In this document: piece after piece, positions 1-12,018 of the stretch
Layout: each line of letters starts with the position of its first letter
Position numbering within the stretch: position 1 is the stretch's first letter
Source: Tetrastigma voinierianum
Lineage: Eukaryota; Streptophyta; Magnoliopsida; Vitales; Vitaceae
Direction of reading: 5' to 3'
Length of the DNA: 64,000 bases
NCBI GenBank assembly: GCA_016808115.1
Contig: JAEQBH010000651.1
Location: 620,001-684,000 of the forward strand
Made by a program: the position numbers and the translations under genes
The notes under the pieces: model-generated
Told to the model about the DNA's origin: nothing
What the model saw: the letters and a program-made list of their open reading frames with translations, nothing else
The model's database searches: none

Positions 1-1176
1 AATACCATTTAGGCTTCAATAACTTAACCAAAGACATTATGATGCCCCAAATGTCTTATAAAAATCTTTAGAACTATGAAACTATCTAAATTGGACCCCG
101 ACAGGTCCAATTATACAGTGTGCCCTAAAGACTCGGTACCCAAAATTGGGGCTTTTCACCCAGAGGCTAATTTTTCGAAGTTGAACCTTCCATTAACTCA
201 TAAAAATATCAAATTTCACTAATCCAACTTCAATTTTGCCTAATTTGACCAATTGGTGTCCAATTTCGGTCCAAACCTTTTCGGTAATTACCCGAAATGA
301 CCCAAAAATGGAAATCTAGCACGTCCAAAATTTACAAACTTTATATCAACGGAGCCCAAGAGACCAGAACATGCTAGCATTCTTTACCTTGGTCCAAAGG
401 TTGCCGGGTGGCCTCTAAAACTCACATCCAACAATGCACAAATTTGTTTTCATCAGATCTTTCAAATCTAAGTGAGGAATTCAAGGAAAAAGGGACCACG
501 GGAATGAGTTCAGATGGTCCAAAAATGGGGGGAGGGAGGTATTGGTCGGCCTGGAATGGCTGAAAAATAGAAAAATCTGACGACCCACCGTGGCGGCCAC
601 CACCGCGTTGGTCGGCCCGATCTGGGCTCGTCCGACGGTGGTTCGCCGTGAAACTTGGCCGGCGGGATCGTCTGGTGGTGGAGCTCCTCCCTGGCCAGCG
701 CGTGTAGCAAGGGGGTGGCCGGTGACGCCTCCCACGGCCAAAACCCGTTTGGTCTAAAAATGGGTCGAAATCCACCCAGCCGGCAGGTTCACTTCGCTTT
801 GGGGAGTTTTTTTTTCTAGGGTTTTGGAGCTCAAAATGAGTGTTTTGGGGCTAGGGTTCTATTTGGCACACAAAACTATGTTTATATAGGGCCTAGGGTC
901 GCTTTCAGGTAAAAACTGAAGACAGCTTTGGACACTAATAAAATGTTGTTGTTTGAACTCCTTAGGGCCATAACTTTTTATCCGTAAGTTGGATTTTGAC
1001 GTTCAACCCGTCTATGAACTCGTATCGATGAGGCCTACGAAATGGTGTCTTAGTCAACCCAAAATTATTCATCCTTGAAAAAGTCAACTTGGACTCACAT
1101 ACTAATTATTGGTCAAACTTGATCAAACTTGGTCAAACGTTTTAAAAACTTGTATTATTTGGTACGGGTCGTTACA
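1..1176 (-). repeat. Partial 3' LTR of Tekay-type chromovirus (minus strand)
   Basis: This stretch is a direct repeat of 7382-8511; for example, the block around 60-85 (AAAATCTTTAGAACTATGAA) recurs near 7438-7458. Read on the minus strand, the LTR begins TGTAACGACC at 1176, just after a polypurine tract. The TGTAACGACC start is common in plant Ty3/gypsy LTRs. The window edge cuts off the rest; the partner LTR at 5794-8511 is about 2.7 kb. The two copies differ by many substitutions and small indels, so the insertion is old. Small ORFs on both strands here (for example 422-775) are not conserved between the two LTR copies and are not genes. Confidence 0.9.
881..890 (-). promoter_or_regulatory. 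TATA box of the partial Tekay-type LTR
   Basis: On the minus strand the sequence reads CCTATATAAA. The same element lies at the equivalent place in the other LTR (about 8226-8236). It is the likely core promoter of the retroelement. Confidence 0.55.
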
Positions 1177-1190
1177 ACCTACCCCCCTTA
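1177..1190 (-). other. Polypurine tract (plus-strand primer site)
   Basis: On the minus strand, AAGGGGGGTAGGT directly precedes the LTR start TGTAACGACC. This is the expected place for the PPT that primes plus-strand DNA synthesis, and it fixes the element's orientation. Confidence 0.85.
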
Positions 1191-2586
1191 AAGAAAAATT
1201 TCACCCACGAAATTCGTACCTGTGTCATGGAAGAGTTGAGGGTACTGGCTCTTCATTTGGTCCTCCCGCTCCCAAGTCGCCTCCTCGACTAGGTGGTTTC
1301 TCTAAAGGACCTTCACTAAGGATATTGCTCATATGGAGCCGCTTCTCTTCTACCTGCACCGCAGACCGGCCGCCTCCTCATAGGATAAGTCATCCCTTCA
1401 CCTCTAGTTCCAACACATGTGAGGGATCTCAGATATACTGCATAGCATGGAGATGTGGAACACATTATGACTCGAAAGCCTCCTAAGAAGTCTAACTCTA
1501 TAAGCCACCGGACCTATCCTCTCAACAATCTCAAAAGGTCCAATGCACCGGTGATAGCTCTCGCGTCCCGGGCGTACTACGCCTTCCAAGGAGAGAGCCA
1601 TCACCATCTTCAACCTCAAACTCAAGATCCTTTCTACGTCACCTCGCATAAACTTTTGCCTATCTTGAGTCGTGCTTTCAACCGCATGTATGCGATTAAC
1701 CTTGTCCACCGTCGCTTGTACAACTTCAAGACCTAGTAATTTTCGCTAACTTATTCCAACATAGGAGTGCGGCATTGTTTCCCATACAATGCCCTTTATA
1801 AGGTGATATCTCAATGCTTGAGTGGATAGTCGTTTGTTAGTAAGTGAACTTCCGCTAAAGTTGGGTGACATTCGTTTCAATGTCCTTTGAATTGCAGCAC
1901 GCATGACCTCAACATATCCTCTAAGGTCTGAATAGTCCTCTCAGATTGTCCATCGGTCTGAGGGTGAAAAGCGGTACTCAAATTCAACTTGACACCTAGT
2001 TCCTTCATCAATCCCTTCCAAAACCTCGATGAATTGTGGATCTCATTCCATATACCCATTATTCAGGCATCCACAAAACCCACATATGATCCAGTTTCCA
2101 TTGAAGCCTCATAGAAAATCTCTGCTCTACATAATGAAATGCACTGGGTATCTTATCCAATCATGTCCTGTGTTTCATGCTCTCATCCTGGAGGAGTCTG
2201 TAATATATAACCATCAAGGTCCATTTTATCTGGATTATACTGGTCACAAGCTTCCAGTAAGGTTTTCACCCCTCCTTTCCACCTGTTAATACGCTGTCGC
2301 CCAGACATTATGCCCAAGAACCCCTTTCATCCAGTCACCACACGTATTCCTTCAATGTCCATTAATTCTGGTACCATCAAAAGTATAGCATAAGCGTAAC
2401 TACGGGCTTCCTAATATTTGCCTTTTAACTCTTTCGCCTGTCGGAACACAAAGCCTGGGAACTAATCACCAAGGTCTGGCTGCCTCTAATAGCAAACTGA
2501 CAGTTCCCTTCCTCGACTTTCTTTCTCATGCTCATCAAATAGGGATCTTCTAGTTGTGCCCCGAGAATACAATCTACAAGTATCGG
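1191..2586 (-). pseudogene. Decayed integrase with chromoviral C-terminus
   Basis: This is the C-terminal part of the Ty3/gypsy polyprotein, which inserts the cDNA into the host genome. Seen on the minus strand: an integrase core fragment at 1877-2059 with FHPQTDGQSERTIQTLEDML, including the catalytic glutamate (GQSER). A C-terminal fragment at 1404-1709 has CIGPFEIVERIGPVAYRVRL followed by HNVFHISML. About 1215-1300 shows ATWEREDQMKSQYPQLF, the signature that closes the polyprotein of chromodomain-bearing elements. The usual SDRD segment with the second catalytic aspartate is not recognisable (WNEIHNSSRFW precedes the core). Several frameshifts and stops separate the pieces. Lineage: chromovirus, Tekay-like, inferred from the C-terminus, the long LTR and the Met-tRNA PBS. 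Confidence 0.85.
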
Positions 2587-4000
2587 TCATAGTTGGAAAC
2601 TAGCAAAAAGTGCCCCTGAAGCATGCATCCTCAACTCAACACCCAACTCTCGCAACTCGACCATCAATGGAAGTTGTACTGTCTGCATATAAGCCAAAGA
2701 GCCTGTAGACTTCCTGCTCAAGGCATCTGCCACTACATTTGCCTTACCTGGATGGTAGTTGATAGTGCAATCATAATCCTTAAGTAATTCCATCCATCTC
2801 CTTTGCCTTAAGTTTAACTCCTTCTGGGTAAACAAATATTTAAGGCTCTTATGGTCTAGAACATCCGACACAAGTCGCTCCATATAAGTAATGCTCTCCA
2901 AGTCTTCACGCGAAATTCCCAACAAGTTCCAAGTCACGAGTAGATAATTCAAATCTCTGCTTTCTTCAACTGTCTGTGCCATACCACAACTCTCTTATGT
3001 TGCATCAACACGCAACCTAAACCTTGCGGGCATCACTGTAAACCTCGAACTCTTGTCGTCTCCTCTGGCAAAGGTCAAAACAGAGCCGACGCCAACTCTT
3101 CCTTGCTTGGAAGCTTCCTCACACCTCGCAGTCCACTCAAACTTAACTCCTTTCTCCCTAGTCAAACAATGAAGTGGTCCTCGCTTATCTTTGAGAACCC
3201 TTTCTATGAATCTCGCTGCAATACTCCCGCTAATCCTAGAAACGACTGCCACCGTAGAGTCGGGTTGCTCCCACCACACGCTTCTACTTTCTGGGTGATC
3301 CACATAAATGCCATCGCAGAAACCATGTCCGAGAAATCCCACTACCAACCAAAAAATTCACATTTGTCGAACTTGGCATACAACCCAGACGCCTCTTTAA
3401 AGTCTCCGTGAACACCAAACTCAAATGTCTCATGCTCCAACTCGCTCTCGAGTACACCAAGATATCGCCGGCGAAGACAATGACAAACCGATCTGGCGAT
3501 GACTGAAGACCCTGCTCATCAAATCCATGAAAGTCGATGGGGCATTGGTGGAGTCCGAAGACATCACTAGAAACTCATAATGCCCATATCTCATCCCTCA
3601 CGCCGCCTGGGAATGTCCGATCCCTAACTCTTAATTGATGGTGTACCTCGACCTCAAGTCAATTTTGAGAACACTTTGTACTCTGAGTCGGGATCAACAG
3701 ATCATCAACCGGCAAAGGACATTTGTTACGAATGGTGACTTTATTCAACTCGCTTGTAGTCTATACACAACCTCCAAGTATCATCCTCTTTCACAAATAA
3801 CACCCGCTCCCTAAGGTGAACATCGAGCCTAATAAATCCCCCTATCCACCGGGCCAGAATGAGTCTTCGACTCTTTCCACCAAAATTTCATGCCATTCTA
3901 TAAGGGGGTAAAGAACAGAGCTTGTACTAGGACTAAATCAATGGGAAAAATCTAATACTTCTCGCTCCGAGGCAAACCCGAAGATCGTCAGAAACATCCG
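2587..4000 (-). pseudogene. Decayed reverse transcriptase and RNase H
   Basis: This is the RT-RNase H part of the same polyprotein, which would copy the RNA into DNA and remove the RNA template. The RNase H end at 2587-2982 contains [20 protein letters not shown] and [15 protein letters not shown], a hallmark of Ty3/gypsy RNase H. RT pieces in other minus-strand frames include WRLCIDYK near 3740-3790 (usual WRMCVDYR) and a [18 protein letters not shown] stretch near 3435-3485. In the latter the expected FIDD active site reads FAGD, so the catalytic pair is damaged. Frameshifts occur throughout. The domain order is RT then RNase H then integrase, as in all Ty3/gypsy elements. Confidence 0.85.
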
Positions 4001-5770
4001 TAAAGTCCCTCACCATCGGTACATCCTCCAATCTCACTTCGCTACCACGAAAGTGTCAACTACATGAGCCAGGAGCCCCACAACTCTTTTGAAGCAAACA
4101 TCTAGCGTAAATGGCGTAAATCAAACCTGAGTGCTCGCTCCGCTCTCCATGTAAGACTACCATCGGTAGTACCTACCGCCTAAATATCACCTCCCATGGA
4201 AACAACTTATCAATAATTAAGCAAGCCAATCCATCCCAAGAATCACATCCAACCCCTCGAGATCTATTAATATCAACATGCTTCCATAACTTATTCCTCA
4301 ATAGAAAAACAAGCTACCCTTAAGCATCTGACTGGGGCCATGAGACTTCTCACAGGGGCGGGCAATCTCCAAACCACATCCCAAAGGAATCGGAGTCATC
4401 CCGACTGCAACATACCTCATGTGAAATAAAAGAGTGTGTGTTTTCTAGGTCAATGAGTACACGGCATCGGGCCACCAAAAATAGATAATCGCACTCGTCA
4501 CAACGCCGTGGGTGGTCTGTGCCTCCGCCTCGTCATAAGATAAACTCTCGCTCTAAATAGTGGTCGCCCTTCTCGCCCCCGCTCGGGTCAGTGATCATTG
4601 GTCTGCGACAAAGGGAACCACCGAGGTCTCGCTTCACCCGTATCCGGGGCCCTCCATGCCTATCAGCCATTGAACCGAGTACCAGCCCGAGACTCTAGTC
4701 CTGGCCGATTCTCTATAGGGGCGCCCTCTGAAATGTCTCTGCTTGCCCGCACCGAAGCATACATTATCCCAGACCGGCATGGTCCATCGCGACCTGGCAG
4801 AACACTACAAGTCGAACGGAACCGCCCGGCCTCATAGATCTTCAAAATGGTTACCGCCACTACTCACCGATGAATCCAGCGACTCGTGTATGTCCACCTC
4901 ACTAAACCTCGCTACCGCCGGCACCACGTCACCCCACCGGATCCTCCGGCCGTCCGAAGATCCGCAGTTGAAACTACCCTTCCAGATGATCTCCGACTCG
5001 GGCTCCCCAAAGATAATCCATCGTATGATCGACGCTAGTTCAAGGTGATCAGTGGTCTGCCTCCACCTCTAGAGCAAATGGGCTTCATCGACCGATACGT
5101 GATGATCTAACCCGAGAGGCCCAAAGTTATCGCCTCACCCAATCCATCGAGAAACCTCCTCTTCACACCATCCGGCAAACTAATTTGGGATGTAAACCGA
5201 TACTCAATCCTACGCCGTACTCGGGAACCCGTCATGCTACTCCCGAGCGAGCTGCTCAAACTCCAAATTCTCTACCTCAACAAAGGCTGGGGCAAACTCG
5301 CCGCGGAAAAGCAGCCTTGAACTGTGCCCAAGTGTGACATTTCCTAGTCCTCTCTTACGCCCACCAATTCCTTGCACTACCCCCTAGCAGAAAACCAGCT
5401 ATCCTGACTCTATCCTCATCCGGACACTGCATACCTTCGTCCAAAATCTTCTCTGTGTCATCTAGCCAGGATAAAGCCACCATGGGATTCGTGGAGCCAT
5501 CAAAACCCACCGCTCCAAGTCTACGAGCCCGATCAACAAGAACACTGCAAACCCAATTTTCAAGTGATCGAGCTAAGCGCCGACGATTCTCCTCATAAGT
5601 AGGTGACCAACTTTCCACCGAAGCCCGTCGGGGCATACCGTCACCTCCTGCACCATCGTGAAGAAAAATCATGCCAAGAATAAATGAAACATACTCACTT
5701 CAAGGATCATGAGGAAGGTATACAACATCGGGATGAGCTGGGCAACAGCCACAACCCAAAGGAATTTAGA
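4001..5770 (-). pseudogene. Decayed gag and protease region
   Basis: This lies between the PBS and the RT. The segment 5355-5672 on the minus strand encodes a capsid-like peptide with NPMVALSWLDDTEKILDEGM, VRIAGFLLGGSARNWWA, matching the retrotransposon gag domain. Around 4700-4770 a remnant reads like CFGAGKQRHFRG, a degraded CCHC zinc knuckle (two of the four ligands gone). The protease should lie at about 4000-4500, but I could not make out a clean DSGA-type motif. Gag would form the virus-like particle. The reading frame is broken many times. Confidence 0.75.
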
Positions 5771-5778
5771 AACCTAGA

Positions 5779-5790
5779 GCTCTAATACCA
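5779..5790 (-). other. Primer binding site, initiator-Met tRNA type
   Basis: On the minus strand the sequence is TGGTATTAGAGC, one mismatch from the canonical plant TGGTATCAGAGC complementary to initiator Met-tRNA. It lies three bases inside the LTR end, as expected. Confidence 0.9.
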
Positions 5791-5793
5791 AGC

Positions 5794-8511
5794 TGACAAG
5801 ACCCGACCTGGAAACCCTCCCAAGATTCCCTAGGTGGTCCCACCTAGTGAAGTTCCCACTGTACAATCCCTAGGGAATGTCCAAAGGAACCCCAACTTTA
5901 AGAAAGAAATTAAACACCTGCATTAATATAATACCTCAATATATATATATAAAAGATCCACAACCGTCAAATCCACAACCACCCATCTTGCATCGAGGTC
6001 ATAACCACTAACACATTACACAAAGACTCATATGAGTTCAATACTAAGATCAGAGCATTCTAAGAGTGTTTGCGAATTTAAGGGTACAATGAAAATACAT
6101 AAGTCCAATAAAATAAAGGCAGATAGATAAGATAGAATACTGCAACTGCCGCAGAACGAGTGACGTAGAAGCTGGCGCGAGGTAGGTCTCTACGGACTGT
6201 CTGGACCTAGAGAACGGATTTAAAACAATAAAACGTGAGATAATAAATCTCAGTGAGTGGCATAATTTATAAGGAAAATAATGTTTTTATTTTCGAAAAT
6301 TCCTTCTCTCAAGACCTCACGTCCACTCTTTTGTAAGGTTCTCTGCTAGAACTACTACAAAACCCAAACTTATACCTGCCAACAATAAGGAAATTCATGC
6401 TAAAAATTTAACCGACGCTATTATCAAGAACCTATGACTCGAATTTATTCACAACATAAAATCGAAAGTATAAAATATATATAACCATCATGTCATAAAA
6501 TAATCATGAAAATACAATAACCATAAATATTGAAATGGTTATACCTTACTCAGAAACCAACAATGTACCGTACCATATACCCATAGTAAACCGTCGGGTA
6601 AACACAACCTCACGATGCCGTGGCAACTAATAAACCTTCGGGTAAACCCGACATCACGACCGTGGAAACAATATATAATCGTTGGATGGAACCAACCTCA
6701 CGACACCGTGGTAACTAATAAACCTTCGTAACCTTCCACATCACTCCGCCGTGGAAATAATATAAACCGTTGGATAGTACCAACCCTCACGACATCGTGG
6801 GCAACCACAAACTTTCGTAATCCCGACATCACGGCCAAAATAATATAAACCGTTGGATGGAACCAACCTCACGACACCGTTGCAAACCCAATGCACTGTA
6901 ATATAGGTACTGAATCGAACCTATGGTACTATATGGTACATCAACTCATAACAACCAACACCGTATCCTTACTCACATATACCTTTCCAATGACATCAGA
7001 TATAACCATTTCACAAAAATCTCAAAATGCATTTCTTAAATCAACAAATTTTCAAATGGTTTAAACCTCAATCCATGTACCAAAATGTTTAAATACCACA
7101 AATTTATCCATGAACTTAAAGAAAATTCCCAAATATTTAAAATGTTGACAAAATCCACATGAACTCGATAACTTTTTATATAAAAATGTGATAATTATAT
7201 TTATGCATAACCAACCGTGCGATCAAATAAGTTATATATATAATAATTAACCACAATTATATATCATAATAATACCCCAAAACATTTAAAACATGTAAAC
7301 CACTCACACCACATACGCCTCACCCTACTCCCCTACAGGATCGTTCAAGCTCAACGCTGAGTAGTCAGAATAATATAAAAATACCATTTAGGCTTTATTA
7401 TCTTAACCAAAGATATCGGATGTCTCAAATGTCTTATAAAAATCTTTAGAACTATGAAACTATCTAAATTGAACTCCGATAAGTCCAATTATATAGTGTG
7501 CCCTATAGACTCGGTACCCAAAATTGGGGCTTTTCACCCGGAGGCTAATTTTTCGAAATTGAACCTTCCAATAACTCATAAAAATATCCAATTTCACTAA
7601 TCCAACTTGGCCCTTTTCCAAATTTACCTAATCGTGTCCACTTCTCTGTCCAAACCTTTTCTAATTACCCGAAAATGACTCCAAAATGGAAAAAATTAAC
7701 TAAACGTATCATCCAAAATTTACAAACTTTATATCAACGAGTTTCCCAAGAGACCAGAACACGCCGGCACTTTACTCTCGTCCAAAGGTTGCCGTAGGCC
7801 TAAAAACTCGATCCAACAACTTACTAAATTTGTTTTCACGTATCTTCAAACTAAGTGAGGACCATAAAGGGACCACGGAATGTCGAGTTCAGAGGGTTCA
7901 AAAAATGGGGAGAGGGAGGTGGCTGGCCTACCGAATGGCCGAAAATAGAGTGGTCCGACGACCCATCGTGGCGGCCGCCAAGGCCAGTCGCCTCGATCCT
8001 GCCGTCCGACGCGTGGTTCGCCGTGAAACCGCCTACGGATCATCCGCAGGCGCCCACCGGCCTGCCAGCAAGGGGTGGCCTGACGCCCCACCCGCCAAAA
8101 ACCCGTTTATTCAAAAATGGGTCAAACGACCCACCCCGGTTCACCGCCTTGGGGAGTTTTTCTGTGGTTTCGAGCTCAAAAATGAGTGTTGGAGTTAAGG
8201 TTCTATTTGACACGTTAAAACTATGTTTATATAAAATTAGTTGCCGTAAAATCGGTTATTGGTCTCCCTAGACCTTGGATAAAATGTCGCTTGAACTCCC
8301 TAAGGCCATAACTTTATCCGTAGTCGGATTTTGACGTTCAACCCGTCTATGAACTCGTATCGACGGGGCCTACGAAATGGTGTCTTAGTCAACCTAAAAA
8401 TTATCCATCCTTGAAAAGTCAACTTGGGCCCATTATACCAATTCGTTGGTCAACCTTATCAAACTCGGGTCAAACGCTTTAAAAACTTATATTATTTGGT
8501 ACCGCCGTTAC
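5794..8511 (-). repeat. 5' LTR of Tekay-type chromovirus
   Basis: This LTR of about 2.7 kb is bounded by TGACAAGACC on the plus strand at 5794 (the CA end on the element strand) and by CCGCCGTTAC near 8511 (the TGTAACG start, with the last base altered). The right 1.13 kb repeats 1-1176. It holds a TATA-like TTTATATAAA near 8226-8236 and an internal minisatellite at 6590-6885. The plus-strand ORFs 7830-8198 and 7855-8271 overlap each other and have no counterpart intact in the other LTR, so they are not genes. The LTR length fits the Tekay/Del lineage. Confidence 0.9.
6590..6885. repeat. Minisatellite inside the LTR (about 86 bp, roughly 3.5 copies)
   Basis: The block containing GTTGGATGGAACCAACCTCA recurs with GTTGGAT at 6681, 6769 and 6852. 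A related start lies near 6590. Each unit also carries a version of CACGACACCGTGG. It lies in the part of the LTR whose partner copy is outside the window. Confidence 0.75.
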
Positions 8512-8931
8512 GCTATGCACGGCCGGGCTTTTACCGTCAATACGCCGTGCCGGCCCACGGCGATTAACGCCTCCACGCCTCCAAGTATACCCGCATCCAA
8601 ATTTCATGTGGTGGATCGGGGGACGATTAAGGTTGACAATCGATGGGACTTCGAGAGGGACCGCAGTGCATTTTGGATAGTTGTGATTAGGTTTCATGCA
8701 CGAAGACCGCTAAGAACAGGGTGCTATGGTGGCACTATGATGGAGGAAACAACGCTGGAAACATGAGACACTACGCGCCACCTATCCCTTCTTGTTTAGA
8801 GACGAAGGTACGGGTTTAGTCGCTTAATATTTAATGATGAGTTTTTCATGTATTGGTATAGTGCACGCTTTCATATGCATGTGTCAGAAAGGATCGCCGT
8901 GACTTCAGACGAAATTCTTTATGAGGGAGAA
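8512..8931 (+). pseudogene. C-terminal pol remnant of a second chromovirus
   Basis: This piece sits between the Tekay-type LTR end and the start of a plus-strand LTR. In shifting frames it gives KVDNRWDFERDRSAFW, then GCYGGTMMEETTLET and HETLRATYPFLF. These correspond to the chromovirus tail of the form KVLW-HHGVEEATWE-YPHLF. It ends with GACGAAATTCTTTATGAGGGAGAA, the usual purine-rich lead-in to the LTR. The rest of this element presumably lies left of the window, because the first chromovirus seems to have inserted into its pol region. Confidence 0.7.
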
Positions 8932-10919
8932 TGTAAGACCGAGAAAATTCAAATTTCTCGAAAATGGCAAAAACGAATTTCGTAAAAATTCAAAATTTTC
9001 TAGGATTCAGATGAAAACGATTTCACCATAATCAGACGTTAAAAATTCAATACCACGCCGGTTTCGCCGACCCGGCATGGGCCGCACTTGCACGCTGAGG
9101 CACGAGTATCGCAGTCGTGAAAAACGAAAATTCGAGGTGACAAAAAGTCACTATAACATGTACCTATGTGACATAAGCCATGAGTAGAGAGACGATGGAA
9201 ATGGATTCATTGACATACAAATGTCAAAATCCAAGCTTAGGGGACATTGATATTATTGAAATGTGTTTAATGATAATAGACAAAATAACAAACAAGGGTT
9301 ATCTTTCTCAAATTCAAAAGGAAAAACGTCCAGAGATGCAGAGAGCTAGGTTTTTACCTTAGTGAGAGAGTGAGGGACTCTCTATAAGATCACTGGCGAT
9401 CCGATCTTCGACCGTCTGGCCAAGAAGAGGTGGTTCTAATGCAGCAATAGGGCTTCGCAGCAATCGCTTTTAAGGAGTTTCGATTAAACTCCGCGGAGGT
9501 AGGGTTTTATCCTACTTGAGTTACAATTTGTTTAAGTGTTTTGTTAATAATTTGGTTGGTTTTAGGCCTTGAACACGCTTGATTTGGCCCTAAATTCGGA
9601 ATCAAGTGTGGAAAATTGTAGAACCTATTTCCAGTGAAGCCTGCGACAGAAATTACGATCGCTTTAATGCTAGTAGTGCATAATTTATGCTATAAATTAT
9701 GCTTTGGTGTGTATATAAGACCGAAATGGCCATGGATTTCGTTCACCAAGGGAACAAATGTTAGTGATCGTCGCGAACAAGAACCCGAGGGTTTCACCGC
9801 TCACGCGGAATAGTATCACGAAATATTTGTCAGTGGAGAAAACGCGGTTTCGTCAGTGCAATTCAAAATCGAATTGCTCGTATTTGCTAATTAGCCCATG
9901 TAAGCTAATTTTTAGTGTAATGCATTGAGAATTCTTATATAACATGTTGTTGTGATTTAAATTATGTAAATATATGCATGGATGATATATTTTCACACTA
10001 TATATAATCAAGGTTGAAATGACATAATGATTTCATATGCATCTAGGTAATCCCCATGAAACTAGGTTTGTGTGCATGAGATGAATTTTCTATAAAAAAT
10101 GAAAATGGTTACAAAAAGAATTCACAAGATGATTTTCCGTAGAATGGTGCTTCAAGATGGTCCTACAATTACACGTCTGAGGGTGAGCCCATGTATTGTT
10201 TTGGAAGGTTCTCCAACACATTCGCTCGAAGGGTAGTCCCATATTTACCGAGATTCGCAGTGTATTTTCAAGAACAAATGTGTTTTGTTTTGAAAATGAT
10301 ATTTTTCTCATACATGGCTTAGGCAAGTGCGAGGGAGCTTCCGTGAGGACTCGGTGACACATGGGAATGGGTATTTAGACATTCAAGCAGGACTGTTTAA
10401 TTTACTTGAGGTGTTTACACTGAGCATCAGATATGCACTTCTAGCGGGGAGTAAATCCATTTAGTGGTGATTCTGACTCATCGGGCGATAGCTCACCCTA
10501 TCGAGGAAATATTATTTTGTGTATTGTGGAGCGCGAGGAGACCCGCTCATCTTGGGAGGCTTTCCATTTTGAAGAAAGTCGGGTCAGTGGCTTCATGGTT
10601 TTATGATGTATGATATAGTTAGAATTCTAGAATTTTAATATATGTTTGAAATAAAGCAGGAATTATTAACTCTTGAGCTATGGTATATAGTCGAGATATT
10701 GATGAGTATTGTCGATGGGCCTGCGGCCGCTTTACCTATGTATATGTCTTAAGATGTCATCGTTTTCGGGGACAGTTATGTAATTGGTAGAGCTCCCAGC
10801 AGACAAAGGAGACTCCCGCCCGATTTTCGTGGAGCAAGGGTCGGGTTACCCAACATTCACGAAAGATTCCTGGCGGAGCTGACGAGGCTGTCAACCCGAC
10901 CCCGGTTTTAGGTGTCACA
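8932..10919 (+). repeat. 3' LTR of the TGTAAGACC chromovirus family
   Basis: It starts TGTAAGACCGAGAAAATTC and ends GGTTTTAGGTGTCACA (length 1988 bp). The same start and end, with small changes, occur in the LTRs at 43461-45343, 43387-47370, 48109-49910 and 55198-57293. A purine-rich tract and pol tail lie directly before it, so it is a 3' LTR rather than a solo LTR. The ORF at 9180-9362 and the minus ORF at 10090-10362 are not conserved in the sister LTRs. Confidence 0.85.
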
Positions 10920-10970
10920 ACATAGATCTAAAAACTGGCAAATGAGCTATGCTGCAAACAGCATTGCATC

Positions 10971-11937
10971 GTCGCGAAAGGTACTTAAAGGCCACTGAGG
11001 TAACGATAAGTTATGTCACATTACAGTCGAAATATCATATAAGTAAATAATCTATGTCGCACGTAATCTACCTATCACGACACTAACCTTGCAACATGGA
11101 GGAGTTGGTTGAGATGTAAGAGAGCACGTTAAGAAGTTCGGGCCAGAAAGAAAGTTTATGTCGCGACTGATGCTTACTTGTCAACTCGGTCCGTCACAAA
11201 TAAAGGAAACCCAACGTTGCAACATACTTTAAGCTGAGGAGATAAGTCTATGTCGCGACATGGATCTTTAATGTCGCAACACAGAAATAAGCCGAACAGA
11301 GAAACGAGGTCGCGACACAACTTCTAGGTCGCGACAGAGGTTTCAACACAAATGCAAAGAAGTTCGATCGTGACATAACAAACTGGGTCATGATAGAGGA
11401 TTCAACACATTGCAAAGAAGTCCTGATTCTGACATAAAATCAAGGCGGTTAACGAGTGTTAAACATGTGAGTAATCTTATCGATATGAAAATCAAGGCGA
11501 TAAAGAAATATTGATAACACTAAGAAGTCATGTCGCAACACGTAAAAAGCCGCAGTCAAGAAGTCGTTTCTCTGGCAGGACAAGACTCTGTCACGATAAA
11601 AATGCGGATAATACAAGACACAGTGTTGCAATATAACCTGAACAAAGATGCTCGTCACATACATGTGAAAATCGGGTCGCGACACCAACTTATAGTTGTA
11701 CCAAACCGTGGTCGCGACATGATTATCGGGCGTCATGGCATAACTATTTAAGGAATGCACAAAATATTGTCGCGATAGAGTTATCATACCGAAAGAAAGA
11801 AGAATGTCGCAACAAAAATACGTTGTCGCAATTGAAAAAAGAAGGAGCATAAGATCTTCAAGTCGCAACAGACGATTGCATACCTACAACAAAGACACAG
11901 AACTCTGTCGCGACACAACTTCTAGGTCGTGACAGAG
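10971..11937. repeat. Array of degenerate TGTCGCGACA palindromes
   Basis: About 20 copies of TGTCGCGACA or close variants (TGTCGCAACA, GGTCGCGACA, TGTCACGATA) are scattered over about 1 kb. Perfect copies are at 11251-11260 and 11906-11915. A larger unit, GCGACACAACTTCTAGGTCG, occurs at about 11312 and 11910. The spacing is irregular, so this is not a simple tandem repeat. It lies just upstream of the TATA box at 12009, in the U3 part of the LTR. Confidence 0.85.
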
Positions 11938-12008
11938 AAGGCAAATCTTGGCCAAAATTTTAGGGATTCCCACATAGCCTTAATTTTAGGGCCCAAACTT
12001 TTAGGGCT

Positions 12009-12018
12009 CTATAAATAG
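12009..12018 (+). promoter_or_regulatory. TATA box of Athila A1 LTR
   Basis: CTATAAATAG lies downstream of the palindrome array and about 70 bases upstream of a T/C-rich stretch. This is the likely core promoter, which makes the array an upstream regulatory region. Confidence 0.65.

Noticed and set aside
422..775. Minus-strand ORFs of 66-117 aa
   Set aside because: They lie in the LTR, and the matching part of the other LTR (about 7825-8130) does not keep the frame.
7830..8271. Plus-strand ORFs of 122 and 138 aa
   Set aside because: They lie inside the LTR, overlap in different frames, and have no counterpart in the partner LTR.
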